Part shown: piece after piece, positions 1-11,060 of the stretch
Layout of the letters: each line of letters opens with the position of its first letter
Numbering within the stretch: the stretch's first letter is position 1
Assembly (NCBI GenBank): GCA_020091685.1
Contig: CM034604.1
Span: 8,165,682-8,229,681, forward strand
DNA from: Lutjanus erythropterus
Taxonomy: Eukaryota > Chordata > Actinopteri > Lutjaniformes > Lutjanidae
Direction of reading: 5' to 3'
Length of the DNA: 64,000 nucleotides
Notes under the pieces: model-generated
The model's database searches: none
Told to the model about the DNA's origin: nothing
Seen by the model: only the letters and a program-made list of their open reading frames with translations
Made by a program: the position numbers and the translations under genes

Positions 1-544
1 CTACCAAACACTGACTATTATGCACCCTATTAAACTAATGGCTTCCACACATACTGTTCATCAAGCTCACATAAACCCAGATAACATCATGTTAAACTGA
101 TACTAAAGGATGACGTAACGAAGACAGAAACAGAACAGAAAGGGGAGTGTAACTTCAGGTATTGGTTCCCAACCTGGGGTCCGGGCCTCCCCTGAGGGTG
201 GCACCAAAGATTGCAAGGCGTCCACGAGGCTTTGTCTGCTATGAAGTTGCAAAAATTAGATTGGCACGTTAATAACAATTTATACAAAAGTCAGTGTAGA
301 AAACTTTTCTAAAGAGAACATGTTTTTTATTCTCAGTCAAAAATGAATAAACTACTTAGTTCATGATCACTAATTAGTTTGGTTGTTAAAAGAAAAAAAA
401 GTTATAAAAGAGTAATTTACCAAAGATAAAGGCTGAACAAATGAATACAATTCTAACTCAATGTTAAAGCTTGGAAATAATCACTTATTCTTTTACCGTA
501 CTTACGCATATGCATGGCGGGGCATATAATGGAAGCATATAATG

Positions 545-1060
545 GAAGCAGTACCACTACTAGTAATAGAAACAGTAGTAGTAGTGATCATGTATGTGGT
601 AGTACCAGTAGTAGTTGTCGCAGTAGTAGTGGTAATGCAGTAGCAGCAATTAGGGTTGTTCTGATACTGGCCTTCGATGCTGCCTAAACGTTGGCATCTG
701 TATCTGTGAATATGTAAGTCTATGCACCGATCCGATACGACGTAATTTATTACCCCTAAAACAGGACCCTGATATTTTCCAGTAGCGTCCTGTACTTCCA
801 GTATGAAGTCAAAATCGTATTCTGTGTCACTGATGCTCCACCTTTATTTGTACACAAAGTTCAGGTATAGGAGCAGGAAAAGAAAAAGTGGTCTCAGAAC
901 ATCTCTAGCAGTAATACTACTAAATAGTACTAGTAGCCATTAAAGAGTGGTGGTTGTAGTAATAGCAGAAGCCATAGTTGTAGCACCCTTTACAGTAGTA
1001 GTGGTGGTAATAGTTGGACTACTACTATTATACTACTACTACTACCATGACCACTTCTAC
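545..1060. repeat. Degenerate AGT/GTA trinucleotide repeat
   Basis: Interrupted runs such as AGTAGTAGTAGT and CTACTACTACTACTAC occur at 545-655 and 910-1060. They create spurious Val-rich frames. Confidence 0.6.
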
Positions 1061-2264
1061 TGCTTATTGCAGCGGTGGTATATAACCAAGTGTGTTTACT
1101 TTAGTATAGTCCTAAAGTTACGGAAGAGTTTCAAAACCAGGCATAAGGGGGGAAAATGAGAGAAGGGAGAAAAATTAAGTAAAAAGTAAAATGAGAAAAA
1201 AATAAAGAGGAAAAAGCCATCTCTGATTAATGCATTTACTTTGTTTTATTTTTGTGCATTTTAACAGTAAAGTGGAAATGCTGAGAACAAACTTTAAATA
1301 CCATCTCGACTTTATTCTTGAGATGCAAAATAGAAAATTCTTCCTCTTCTCATATTCTCTGTCCTATTATCGATATTAGGGCCAGGATGACTGCTGTGAT
1401 AATCATGGTCGACTGCATTTATTCTATGAATTTGTTCATGTTTTAAAAAGTTAACCATATCACCTCCGTACAGTGTTGGGAGTATACAGTGGTTAAACAG
1501 TTTTTTAACACTGCTATCAGATCAGTACTCGGTTGATATGAAAAAGTTTAGGTCTTGGAATCAGTATCAGGAATGAAAAAATTGTATCTGACCATCTCTA
1601 CTCTTCTGTCCCTCTATTTGTACTTTTTATTTCTGTTCTCCTTATTTCTCCAGGTTTATGACAAATTTTCACAATGTTTTTTTTTCCTTTTCATTATCAC
1701 AACCTGTTTCTGGTACTGCACAGTCAGTGTAAGACCAACTTCAGAAGTCTACCGTTTCCACCCGGACAACAATACAGAAGGATTCAGTAAAGTTTTAAGG
1801 GAGAGGGGCATACAGTTTGTCAGCTCTGCTGTCAGTGTCTTTTAAGAGCAGGGAAGAAAGAGATTAATGCAAGTTATGTTAAGATGACGTCTAGGTGCCA
1901 TTGGATAATCCATAACTCATTTCTGATTTGAAAACGAAAAAAAAAATAATTCTGTTATTTGTTTCAAAATGAAAAATAAACTGGTTTCCATTGTTTATTT
2001 TTGTTTTTTGATTCTGACACTGTCTTTTTTTTCCATTCTTCATTTTGTAACAAATAAGAATTTTGTTTACTTGGTTTTTGAATTAGAGATAAATTACAGA
2101 TTATCCGATGATACTCAGACTGTGACTTATTCTGGATTTGTTCCTGAGAAAAGTCAAATTAAAAGTATTTAAGATAAAAAATGTTGTTGCAGTGTACTTA
2201 TTCTTAGGTTATTTTTCGTTCTTTAAAAGTCACCAAAATGCAGGAAACAAAGTTTCTGAAAGCA

Positions 2265-2455
2265 TTCGTAGCAGTAGTGAAAGTAATAGTATTTTTATTA
2301 GAATTAGTAGCAGTACTACTATCAGTAGCAATAGTAGCAGCTGAAGTAGCAGAAGTAGCAGTACTGGCAGTACCACTACTTAGTTGTAGGAGATGACCAG
2401 GTAGGCTGGTATTATTGCTAGTGAGGCAGTAGTAGTATTTGGTAGTAACTATCAG
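2265..2455. repeat. Degenerate AGT trinucleotide repeat, second block
   Basis: Repeated AGTAGCAGTA/AGTAATAGT units continue the same repeat type as the block 1.2 kb upstream. Confidence 0.6.
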
Positions 2456-2484
2456 TGGTGAAGTTAAGAGTCCTCCAATGAAGT

Positions 2485-2805
2485 AAAGGGATAGTTCACT
2501 CAAAAATGAAAATTCAGTCATTATCTACTCACTGTCTTGCTGACTGAGGCTTTAGATGCTGCGAGTTTCACAGGAAAACAGAATCTGAGCAGAATGTAAG
2601 TGAATGATGAGCAGTTGTTGTTTTCAAACATAAAAAAACAACTGGAAAAAAAAACACATGAAATGGTCACCATTCACTTCCATTGTTTGGGAGATTCTGC
2701 AACACTGTTTTCCAGTTTTTTTGTGGACTAAAAAACTAAACCTGACCTTCCTAAAGGTGAGTAGGTAATGACTGAATTTTCATTTTTGGGGTGAACTATC
2801 CCTTT
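2485..2805. mobile_element. Foldback MITE, family A copy 1
   Basis: Terminal inverted repeats of about 46 bp, nearly identical: both ends begin AAAGGGATAGTTCAC and continue AAAAATGAAAATTCAGTCAT. The element is non-coding. It shares a core (GGTCACCATTCACTTCCATT) with the element at 14675. Target duplication is not clear. Confidence 0.8.
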
Positions 2806-2879
2806 TAAAGTCGGTAGCTGTCGCCACAGATGAAGCAGCGCGTGATGTGAGGCTCAACTGCAACAACTGTGGCGATAAC

Positions 2880-3115
2880 AGTGAACAAAGTTGTCTTGGG
2901 AAGAGGAAGAGGATGTGGGGTCATCTGGGAAATTGCAACATTCGTCCGGCTTGTCGTGTGAAGCCGATAGAATCAGTGTTAGGCATGTTTATATGAGTCA
3001 GAGCAGATACATTTATGAGCAGCAGTCAGTCAAACAGAGGGAGGGGAGTGAAGCTCTGCACAAAACACTGTCGAAGTGGGTTTTTTTCCCCCCAGCTTTC
3101 ACAACAGAAACACAG
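2880..3115 (+). promoter_or_regulatory. Candidate tlr5 promoter and non-coding first exon
   Basis: A perfect donor (CAG|GTAAGA) lies at 3115/3116. A matching acceptor with a T-rich tract lies just before the start codon (GTTAAG|GGTGAG, exon from 4525). Together these suggest a non-coding exon ending at 3115 spliced to 4525-4584. Upstream are an AP-1 consensus TGAGTCA (2994-3000) and a PU.1-like AGAGGAAG (2902-2909), both common in innate immune promoters. The transcription start is not identifiable and the element is inferred. Confidence 0.35.
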
Positions 3116-3667
3116 GTAAGATTTTCACCTCTTTATCGTTTTAAATTACAAAGAATAGGTGTGGCCAGGAACAATGACTGACCATGTCGGTTCCTCAAAC
3201 GCTTTCTTGAAAGTCGGTGGAAATATTTCTGTTGTTCAAACACGTCTCTGTTATTTGCGACTCGACTAAACCAGAGAAACGCTGTTGAAAATAGCCTTCA
3301 TTGTGCAATGCACCCTTTCAGTCTGTCGTTTAAACTCGGGGTTAAGTAGTTACAGCTCGACGGAGATTCATAGTAATGTGTTTTAAAAGCTTGCAGAGGA
3401 GTCGAGGTGAGTCAGCTGCTAGTCAAGATTATAAGATTAAGTTATGAAGGTGGTGGGCAGGAGAAGTTCAGTTCATGACAAAAGTTAGAAACTTGGAGGA
3501 GGAACAAATGCCTGTGTAGAGTACAGAGATTTTTTAGACTACATACAACATGAAGAAAAGCTGTTACATGAAATATCACAGCTGCCACCGAAAAATTCAT
3601 AAGGAACTAATGTTGCAGGTAAAGGTACAGTTCACCCCAGCACCCGTAGAGCTGTTTATCCATCCAG

Positions 3668-3932
3668 ATTAGAGCTGCCATGATTTATCACTTAGGAATC
3701 ACTAAAAAAAAAAGTTAAATTTCTTTGATTTCAGCTTCTTAAATATGAAGATTTTCTGGTTTCTTTACTCCTTTATAACAGTAAACTGAATATCTTTGGG
3801 CTGTGGGCAAAACAAGACATTTGAGGAAGTCATTTTGGGCATTTTATAGACAAACAACTATTAATCAATTAATTGAGAAAATAAATGACCAATTTATCAA
3901 CTGTGAAAATAATGGTTAGTTGTGGCCCTAAT
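3668..3932. mobile_element. Short MITE, family B copy 1 (tlr5 5' intron)
   Basis: The ends are ATTAGAGC and GGCCCTAAT, an inverted pair with one mismatch. The core GATTTCAGCTTCTTAAATAT and GTAAACTGAATATCTTTGGG recurs at 5461, 39490, 61440 and 63780. Confidence 0.7.
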
Positions 3933-4030
3933 CTACATTGTTTTCGTGCCTACTAAAATATGTTAAAAAAAAAAACATGTTAGCTTAATTTAAAAACAAG
4001 TTTTTGTATCAAATTATGGTTCCTAGAATT

Positions 4031-4300
4031 GGGCGGCACGGTGGTTCAGTGGTTAGCACTGCTGCCTCACAGCAAGAAGGTCCTGAGTTTGAATCCCCCA
4101 GCTGGCTGGGGCAGGACCTTTCTGTGTGGAGTTTGCATGTTCTCCCCGTGTCTGCGTGGGTTCTCTCTGGGTTCTCCGGCTTCCTCCCACAGTCCAAGAC
4201 ACAATTGGTGACTCTAAAATTGCCCGTAGGTGTGAATGTGAGTGTGAGTGGTTGTCTGTCTGTGTGTCAGCTCTGCAATGAACCCATTCTAGGTGTTAGG
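4031..4300 (+). mobile_element. tRNA-derived SINE-like repeat
   Basis: The head (GGGCGGCACGGTGGTTCAGT) has an A-box-like TGGTTCAGTGG (4042-4052) and a B-box-like GAGTTTGAATCC (4085-4096). The body carries TTTGCATGTTCTCCCCGTGT and GGCTTCCTCCCACAGTCCA, a repeat very common in fish. A fragment of the same repeat lies at 49300. Open frames here are repeat shadows. Confidence 0.75.
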
Positions 4301-4524
4301 TCATGGCAAACATGTTAACTATCTGAAAGGAGCTTTATTGTCAAAGCTCATATCAGGTATGAATGGTTGTGTACCGAGTGATGTGACACTGAATCTGCTC
4401 CAGTGAACCATGAACCTGCTAAAGCAAACAGCTGACTTTGCTAGCTGCCCTCACTAATATTTGCACTGGTGAGCTCCCTTAAGCTTTGCTGATTTTTGAC
4501 TTTCTCTTTGGACGTCTTGTTAAG

Positions 4525-4536
4525 GGTGAGGACAGC
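4525..4536 (+). other. tlr5: tlr5 5' UTR at the start of the signal-peptide exon
   Basis: Twelve bases between the predicted acceptor (TTGTTAAG|GG) and the ATG. The acceptor follows a T-rich run (4491-4522). An alternative AG lies at 4529-4530. Confidence 0.4.
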
Positions 4537-4584
4537 ATGTGGACGCTGGCTCTTCAGTTGGTTTTCATCGGTTTAAACCTGCAG
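4537..4584 (+). CDS. tlr5: tlr5 coding exon 1 (signal peptide)
   Basis: Sixteen codons from the ATG at 4537 code for a short polar start followed by a hydrophobic stretch (MWTLALQLVFIGLNLQ), as expected for a signal peptide. The exon ends in phase 0 at CAG|GTATGTG. It is too short to stand out as an open frame and was found by joining it to exon 2. The sequence before the ATG (GAGGACAGC) gives a purine at -3. This start is preferred because the downstream frame otherwise begins inside the mature receptor with no signal peptide. Confidence 0.8.
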
Positions 4585-7500
4585 GTATGTGAATAACATG
4601 AGGCTCAAAACTGATGAGTTGTACTGTGTTGATCTCCAGTAAAACAATGCTGTTTTTTGAGTCTTCATGCTAAGCTAAGCTATTTGTATTTATGGTACAG
4701 ACGTGAGAGTGGTATCAATCTACTCATCTAATCCTCAGCAAGAAAGCAAACAGACGTATTTCCTAAAATGTCAAACAATTCCTTTAAGGGGATAGTTTGG
4801 ATTATTTAAAGTGTGGTTATATGAAGTGCTTATTCATAGTCAGTGTATTACCTATGCTGGTCGGCACGCGCCTAATTTGGGGAAGCAGTGTAGGAAGCTA
4901 AGCGAGATATTGCTATGGATAAGGTCAGCAGTGGCACATGATTTAGCCACCTAAAAAGCTCCTTAATAAATCAATAAAATTTAAAGTGTACACTATATAT
5001 TCAGAATGAAACTGCCATTTTATAAACCATCATTACATAAACCACCATTATATAAACCAAATATCACTCTCTCTAAACCAGACTCAGTTTGTTGGTTTGT
5101 TTGTATTATGGTGTGACTTTGATGTTTCCCGTTGGAAAAGGCTGTCTGATGGCTAAATAAATATGGCTAAATATTCTTAAATATTCTTAATATAGCGTAC
5201 ACTCAAACTGATATTGTTTTTTTTTTTGTTTTTTTTTTAGATGGGCCCTTTTTAGATGGCTAAAATGTGCTTTGTTGCTGACCCTGCCCTCAGCAGTTCA
5301 TTGCTTAGCTTCCTACACTGGTACTCCTGCTGCTTCCCCAAGTAGATGGGGCGTGCCCACCACCATCTACTTGGGACTCAACAATAAGACTTTTGCCCAG
5401 GGCAAGTAAATTGCCATGTGCTAAGATTTTTTTAAAAAAGTAAAACTGTTAAAATATTTTGATAATGGATTGATCATTAAAGTAATTTTTCATGCAAAAA
5501 TGGCAGAAAATGCTGTTTTCAGCCTCTCAAATATGGAGATTATTTTACTAATCTGACTATCTTTGGATTTTAGACAAAACAAGACATTTAAAGACATCAT
5601 CTTGGGCTTTTGATGAACATTTTTCACTATTTCCTGACATTTTTAGATGTTGCAGCCCCAGATCAAACATGACAGTTAAGTTTAGTCTTTGTTGTTATTT
5701 GATACTTGCTAATAAATAAAACAAGATATTCAGAGGCAAGAAAAAAATTACTTCCCCAGAAAAAACAGAAATATCCCTTTAATTGTAGAATTCAGTTATT
5801 TTTCAATTTACAGAGGTAATGTAACCTTCCCACCTGCAGGTATCCTCATGCTACCCATCATGTACTTTGTACGGCCTTACAGCTAAATGCAGCTCACAGC
5901 ACCATGAGTGGGTTCCTCTTCTGCCTCCCAACATCACCCACCTCTTCCTGGAGAAGAACTACATCAGTGAGATCAACAGCAGCTCGCTCAGAGCTTATGA
6001 CCAGTTAATAAGATTGGATCTTGGCAGTCAGAACGTGCCACTTGTCATAAGGAAGAACTCTTTCCTCAGGCAGAGAAAACTGAAAGAGTTGGTCCTAGGA
6101 TCCAATAAAGGCCTTCAGCTGGAGTTAAGGTCATTTGCAGGACTGTACAATTTACAGCACCTCTTTTTGGATTATTGCAGTTTGACAGAGTCCATACTGG
6201 CAGAAAGCTATCTGGAGCCACTTTGGTCCTTAGAAAAGCTTGATCTTTCCTTTAACCACATAGTGAGACTCCGGCCTGGACCGTTCTTTTCAAGACTCAC
6301 AAAGTTGACACAGCTAAACCTCACATTGAATTGGATTGAACGATTATGCGAAGAGGATCTGGCTGGTTTCCGAGGGAAAATCTTCAGCTACCTGGGCTTG
6401 AACTCCAATCGCTTATACAAGACGTATTGCGGAGATTTTGACTGGGAAAGCTGCGGGAACCCTTTCAGAGGGATGGCCTTTAAAGTCCTTGACTTGTCCA
6501 GTAATGGGATCTGTACGAAAACTTTATCTCGATTTTTCAAATCAATAGAGGGGACTGAAATTCATCATCTTATATTCTCTGGACACCTCGGCAAAGGCTT
6601 TTCACATGACAACTTAGCCGATCCAGATGAAAACACATTTGAAGGTCTCATGAACAGTTCAGTTAAAATTTTTGATCTGTCTAAAAATAGAATATTTGCT
6701 TTAAAGATGGCTGTATTTAGTTCACTGAAAAATGTAAGAGTTATTGACATTTCCAAAAACAGTATCAATCAGATTAGGAGAAATGCCTTCAATGGTCTTC
6801 AAGGACATTTACGAATTCTCGACCTGTCATCCAACCTCCTGGGAGAAATACGTGATTACACCTTCACCAATCTCACAAACCTTAGAGGGTTGAATTTGTC
6901 TTATAACTACATTGGTGTTTTAGGACACAAGGCATTCAAAGATCTTCCTTTATTAGAAGTATTAGATTTGACAGGAAACTCGCTGCGAGACCTGGGTTTT
7001 CCTACATCGTTACCAAACTTACAGTTTCTTCTGTTGGCCGACAATAAGTTGAAATCACTATACAATATCGATGTCTTGGGCATGAACAGTATCCATGTGG
7101 ATGTTACAGACAACAGATTAAACAGCTTGGAGGATGTTTACATCATTTTATCTGATTTCCCTCATCTCCAGAATTTCTTCTATGGTGGCAATATCATCAA
7201 ATGGTGCCCACATTCAAAAGTTTCAGTATATGGCAACAATAGTTGGAATAGTTTGGAAGTGCTGGATCTTCATGACAGTTTCCTGCAGATGATGTGGGCG
7301 CAGAGGCAGTGCCTCGACCTGTTTGATCATCTTGAGAATCTGCTCGGTCTAAATTTAACCTTCAACTCACTCACCACTCTCCCACAAGGAATTTTCAGCG
7401 GTCTCAAATCAGTCATAGTGATCGACCTCTCGTTTAACCACTTGACCTATCTACAGACAGATGTCTTTCCGGCCAGCCTGCTAAGCCTCTACCTCACAAG

Positions 7501-10240
7501 CAACTTCCTAGCCTCCCCAGATCCTACGACTTTTCGGTCTGTCCTTGCCCTCAGCTTTGAAGCAAATCGGTTCCACTGCGATTGCCACCTGGAGAGCTTT
7601 CTGAAGTGGCTGAACATGACGAATGTAACCTTCCTGAGCTCAATTGAGGAGTACAGGTGTGAGTTTCCAGCTGCTTTCCGTAACCATACTCTGCTGAGTT
7701 ACTCCACAATCATTGAGCCGTGTGAGCAAGATGACGAAAAGGCCATTGAGGGTCTTAAGTTTGCTGTCTTCATATTCTCTGCTCTTTCCATCATCACGGT
7801 TATCTTCAGTGGTATCATCTATGGCCGTCTCCGAGGGCACATATTCATCATCTACAAAAAGATTGTTGGTAGGGTTCTAGAGGGTCCAAAACCGACAATT
7901 CCTGTGGATGAGGTGCAGTACGATGCCTACCTCTGCTTCAGCGACAGTGACTACAGGTGGGTGGAGGCTGCTCTGCTGAACAAACTTGATAACCAGTTTT
8001 CAGAAGAGAACATCTTCCGCTGTTGTTTTGAGGCCAGAGACTTCCTGCCAGGTGAGGACCATCTGTCCAACATCAGAGATGCCATCTGGGGCAGCAGGAA
8101 GACTCTGTGCATCGTCTCCAAGGAGTTCCTTAAAGGTACAGTTTTTCTGGCTTTGATCCGTCCAAACAGTTGGAAGGCTACGCTGTTTTGAAAACTTGAG
8201 AAAGGATGTTAATTAGTGAACGCTGGAGGTGCTGGTAGTCCGATTATTTTACCTTTGGACAAAGCCAAGCTAGCTGTTTTCTTGTCCTTGTGGTAAGCTA
8301 AGCTAACCAGCAAGATGGAGATTCTCATTCAACAAGCAGATATGAGGGTTGAGGTGTTTTTGTGATATCTCTCTTAGCAAGAAAGTGAACAAGAGCGTTT
8401 CTCAAAATATTGAACAGTTCCTTACAAAAACATGATCCAGTAACACTTTACCATAACAGTCAGTCAATTAACATTAGTTCATGCAATAATAAGCTTTAAC
8501 TAACAGTTAATAAATAGTGAGCTTATGTGTCTAGTAATCATTCACTAATGGTGTTCATGGTATGAATCCAGCTACTAACATTAGTTAATACTGTAATTAA
8601 TGTTATAGTAAGCATTAAGTAACATCAACAAATGTCTCTTGTTAACATGTATTTATTTTAATTAGGGCACTAACTAATATATGGTTCAAAAAAATATTAT
8701 ATGTATATGAAGTGCACAGCAAAACCATTGTGCATTAACATGTAAACCTTTAATATATGTTAACAAGAGGCATGCGTTAACAGTTACTCTCTCATCTTTT
8801 TTTTTTAAACCCTTTTCTGACTCAAAAAATAAATCGAAAAAATTAAAAAGGAAAAAAAAAGATTTTAAAAAATCTAACTGGGTCATGCATCTTTCTAGAT
8901 GGTTGGTGCTTGGAGGCGTTCACTTTGGCGCAGGGCCGGATGCTGGAGGAGCTGACAAACGTCCTGATTTTGCTGGTGGTAGGGAAGGTGAGGCTGCTGA
9001 ATCACTTTCTTCACAACTATTCTCTGCTAAAAGTCATATTAGAAATGTAGTATTTCTATGTGGGGGTAGACAGTGGTGGACAAAGTACTCCAGTAACCCC
9101 AGTACTTGAGTCAAAGTAAAGATACTCCTGTTCAAATCTTACTCAACTACAAGTGACAGTTGCTCACTCAAAATTTTATTTGAGTTAAAGTACTAGAGTA
9201 CATGACTTTAAGTATTCAAAAGTACAAGTTACAAAGTGCATTTTCTAATATCAATACATGCTGTATTGTTCTCACGATGCATTTATAGAACTTTTAACTC
9301 TTTGAAACCACCTAATGATGCACTGACTTGCTTGTAGAACCACTCTGCCACACAAAGTCTATAGAAACACCTATAAAAACTTCAGCATACAAATACAATC
9401 AAAAACAAAAAGGACAGCTATTGTCATTTTCTGACATAACTATATTAAAATCACCACATAAAATTAGATTAAAGACAAATGTAAGGAGTTCTCCAGGTCT
9501 GTTAAATCATTGAGATTTCTTTCTGTCTTCAGGGGCAGCAGATACATTAATTATGTGGTATTTTTCACCCTGATAAAAATAATCCAACATTAAAAGCTAC
9601 CTGGAATTATTTCTCTTTTTTCATTATAATAACATCTTGAGATTTAAATTTGACAGCACTGACTTGGAGCTTTGTTTCTAGCTACCTGACATATTTAAGT
9701 CCAATTATTAGTCCAATCATTATAGCTGCTTTAACCAATTGTTGCCAAAAAACTGGATGTAAAAATATCAAACTTTCAACCTGCTGCATCTCTGATGGCA
9801 GGTGACTGACTCAAAGCACCAAGCATCAGTGGATAACGTGAAGTTCAGTACCCACTTTTCACCAGTAGATGTCAGATTTCAATCAGCTTTGTTTAACATG
9901 TGGCAGAGAACTGAAATGTAATTTGTTGACCTTCACTGTTAACCCGTATCTTCATTGTAACGCAACACAACTGAAGCTGGCTCACTACCAGCTGATGAAG
10001 TGCAAGGCCATCAGGGCTTTCGTCCAGAGGAGAGAGTACCTAACGTGGCCTGAGGACCCTCAGGATCTGGAGTGGTTTTATGAGCGGCTCATCTCGCAGA
10101 TGCTCAAAGACACTAAGGTGAAAAAGTTTGCAGAGGACAAGCCTGATCCTGAACCTGAGCCGGAGCCTGTACAGCCTGACACTCCACCTGAGAATGAGGA
10201 TGGGATTGAGCTGCAGAACATCAGAGCGATCGCCCTGTGA
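4537..10240 (+). CDS. tlr5: Toll-like receptor 5, membrane form (four coding exons)
   Basis: Coding exons are 4537-4584, 5840-8135, 8899-8987 and 9977-10240, joined at GT-AG introns, giving 898 residues. In order: a signal peptide (about 1-20, MWTLALQLVFIG start), an ectodomain of leucine-rich repeats with the LxxLxLxxN pattern, a Cys-rich LRR C-terminal cap (about 595-650, CDC motif), one membrane segment (about 657-680) and a cytoplasmic TIR domain from about 708. The TIR shows box 1 YDAYLCF and box 2 ARDFLPGE. The tail is rich in Glu and Pro. TLR5 binds bacterial flagellin at the cell surface and signals through MyD88 to NF-kB (family knowledge). Assignment as TLR5 rests on the TIR C-terminus (HYQLMK, FVQRREYL, WPEDPQDLEWFY) and on convergence with disp1, its neighbour in human. 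The membrane segment and TIR exclude the fish soluble TLR5S. I cannot say whether it is a tlr5a or tlr5b copy. Confidence 0.93.
4783..5390. mobile_element. Foldback MITE in tlr5 intron 1
   Basis: The left arm (GGGGAAGCAGTGTAGGAAGC ... GGTCAGCA ... TAGCCACCTAAAAAG) matches the inverted right arm (CTTTTTAGATGGCTAAAATG ... TGCTGACC ... CTTCCTACACTGGT) with small gaps. The fragment at 53665-53880 belongs to the same family. Confidence 0.65.
5461..5655. mobile_element. Short MITE, family B copy 2
   Basis: Shares AAACAAGACATTTAAAGACA and CATCTTGGGCTTTTGATGAA with copy 1, ending TGTTGCAGCCCCAG. The left end is eroded. Confidence 0.6.
5840..8135 (+). CDS. tlr5: tlr5 coding exon 2 (LRR ectodomain, membrane segment, first part of TIR)
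   Basis: A 2296-nt exon carries the whole LRR array, LRR-CT cap, transmembrane helix and TIR boxes 1 and 2. The acceptor is CACCTGCAG|GTATCC. The donor at 8136 follows K-E-F-L-K after one base of the next codon. The open frame runs on past the donor for 18 codons to a stop at 8189-8191, so retention of this intron would give a receptor with a truncated TIR. Confidence 0.93.
8136..8898 (+). other. tlr5 intron 2 (repeat fragments)
   Basis: 8222-8421 repeats the AAGCTAAGCTAACC...TATGAGGGTTGAGG...CTCAAAATATTGAACAGTTCC pattern of intron 1. 8428-8780 (AACACTTTACCATAACAG, TTAACATTAGTT) is a TAA-rich fish repeat. Poly-A and poly-T runs follow before the acceptor. Confidence 0.55.
8899..8987 (+). CDS. 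tlr5: tlr5 coding exon 3 (middle of TIR)
   Basis: An 89-nt exon between TTTCTAG| and |GTGAGG completes the split Asp codon and codes for D-G-W-C-L-E-A-F-T followed by R-M-L-E-E-L-T-N-V-L-I, a conserved TLR5 TIR segment. It ends in phase 0 at VVGK. Confidence 0.88.
9071..9240. mobile_element. hAT-like element fragment in tlr5 intron 3
   Basis: Begins CAGTGGTGGACAAAGTACTC and continues with repeated AAGTAC/GAGTA motifs, the left end of a common non-autonomous hAT type. No matching right end or target duplication could be found within the 989-bp intron (8988-9976), so it is truncated or decayed. The rest of the intron shows nothing notable. Confidence 0.5.
9977..10240 (+). CDS. tlr5: tlr5 coding exon 4 (TIR end and C-terminal tail)
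   Basis: 88 codons including the stop. The exon begins LAHYQLMK, in phase with VVGK of exon 3, and runs through FVQRREYL and WPEDPQDLEWFY to a Pro/Glu-rich tail ending RAIAL. The acceptor AACTGAAG|CTGGC has a weak pyrimidine tract; it is chosen because it restores the conserved TIR sequence without extra residues. The open frame extends further upstream, but that part does not resemble TLR5 and is read as intron. Confidence 0.87.
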   Translation: MAHYQLMKCKAIRAFVQRREYLTWPEDPQDLEWFYERLISQMLKDTKVKKFAEDKPDPEPEPEPVQPDTPPENEDGIELQNIRAIAL

Positions 10241-11060
10241 ACCCTTGACTGTATGTTAAAGGAAACCTACTGTAACCAAGGTAACCTGTTGATACTAACT
10301 TCCACCCCACTGAAATGTCACCGGTGAGTTAGTGCACAGGCTCCTTAGAGAGATGAAGATGTTTTCCTAAAAGTGAAAATGGAGAAAAAAAGCTTCCAAA
10401 CATCACTTATCGTTCTAAAAAAACCAAATGTGAAATCTGTCAGAACCTGCTGATTCTGCTCTGCTGTAAACAAACACCTGAATGATTTTGATCTTTAATA
10501 TCTTTTACTGCGTTTAGGTGATTTGTGCAACATTAGGACCATTGTAGGTTTAAAAAAAATAAAGTATGGGTGTGTGGTGTATGATATAAGCGTGTCTGGA
10601 TGAGTTGATGAGTGCATCAGGAAAGTCAACACATTGGACAGATATAAGGATCTTGGTTACATACACAGGCAGATCAAATGGACTTTGTGGTAGAACACAA
10701 TACATCAGATCATTGAATAAATTGATCCTCAAGTATTTCTTCATTGCTAAACCACAAGTGGCAGCGTTAGTGGTTTAATGAGGTTTATCCAAAGCTGCAA
10801 AGAGAAGCCATGTAGATCCTACACACTGATTTTCTTTTTTCCTTGTAAATTTGTAATTTGAGTTTCTTTGTTGTAAATTTAGGACTTTAATCTATATATA
10901 TTTTCTTTTTATGTTTTTGTTTGTTTGTTTGTTTTTTGTTTTTTTGTTGTTGTTCTGTTTTGTCTTTTGTTATTGTCATTGTCATTTATAGCACTCCATG
11001 AACCAATGGCATGTACAGTACAAACAAATGATTATTTTGTTTATAAAAGATGTAAATAAA
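10241..11060 (+). other. tlr5: tlr5 3' UTR with polyadenylation signal
   Basis: The stop codon is followed by AT-rich sequence with TTTG/TTG-rich runs (10905-10975). An AATAAA signal lies at 11055-11060, followed by GT-rich sequence (AAATGTGTCTG). A weaker AATAAA-like site lies near 10558. Placing the end at 11060 is a sequence-based guess. Confidence 0.5.

Larger units (their letters stand above)
1..2484. other. Intergenic sequence upstream of tlr5
   Basis: No coding region is supported; open frames are short and AT-biased. The stretch near 157-240 (TTGGTTCCCAACCTGGGGTC) resembles the left end of a hAT-type fish element, but its right end is not visible. Two blocks of degenerate GTA/AGT repeats lie at 545-1060 and 2265-2455. 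Confidence 0.5.
4585..5839 (+). other. tlr5 intron 1, made mostly of repeats
   Basis: Contains, in order: a fragment with ATGCTAAGCTAAGCTA and GTGGTATCAATCT (4640-4792), a foldback element (4783-5390), family B copy 2 (5461-5655) and T-rich runs. No conserved coding or regulatory block is seen. Confidence 0.65.

Noticed and set aside
4031-4105. Possible tRNA gene
   Set aside because: A- and B-box-like motifs are present but no cloverleaf can be drawn and the body is SINE sequence.
4004-4318. Overlapping open frames of 60-104 codons on both strands
   Set aside because: They lie inside the tRNA-like SINE repeat and have no relation to a protein family.
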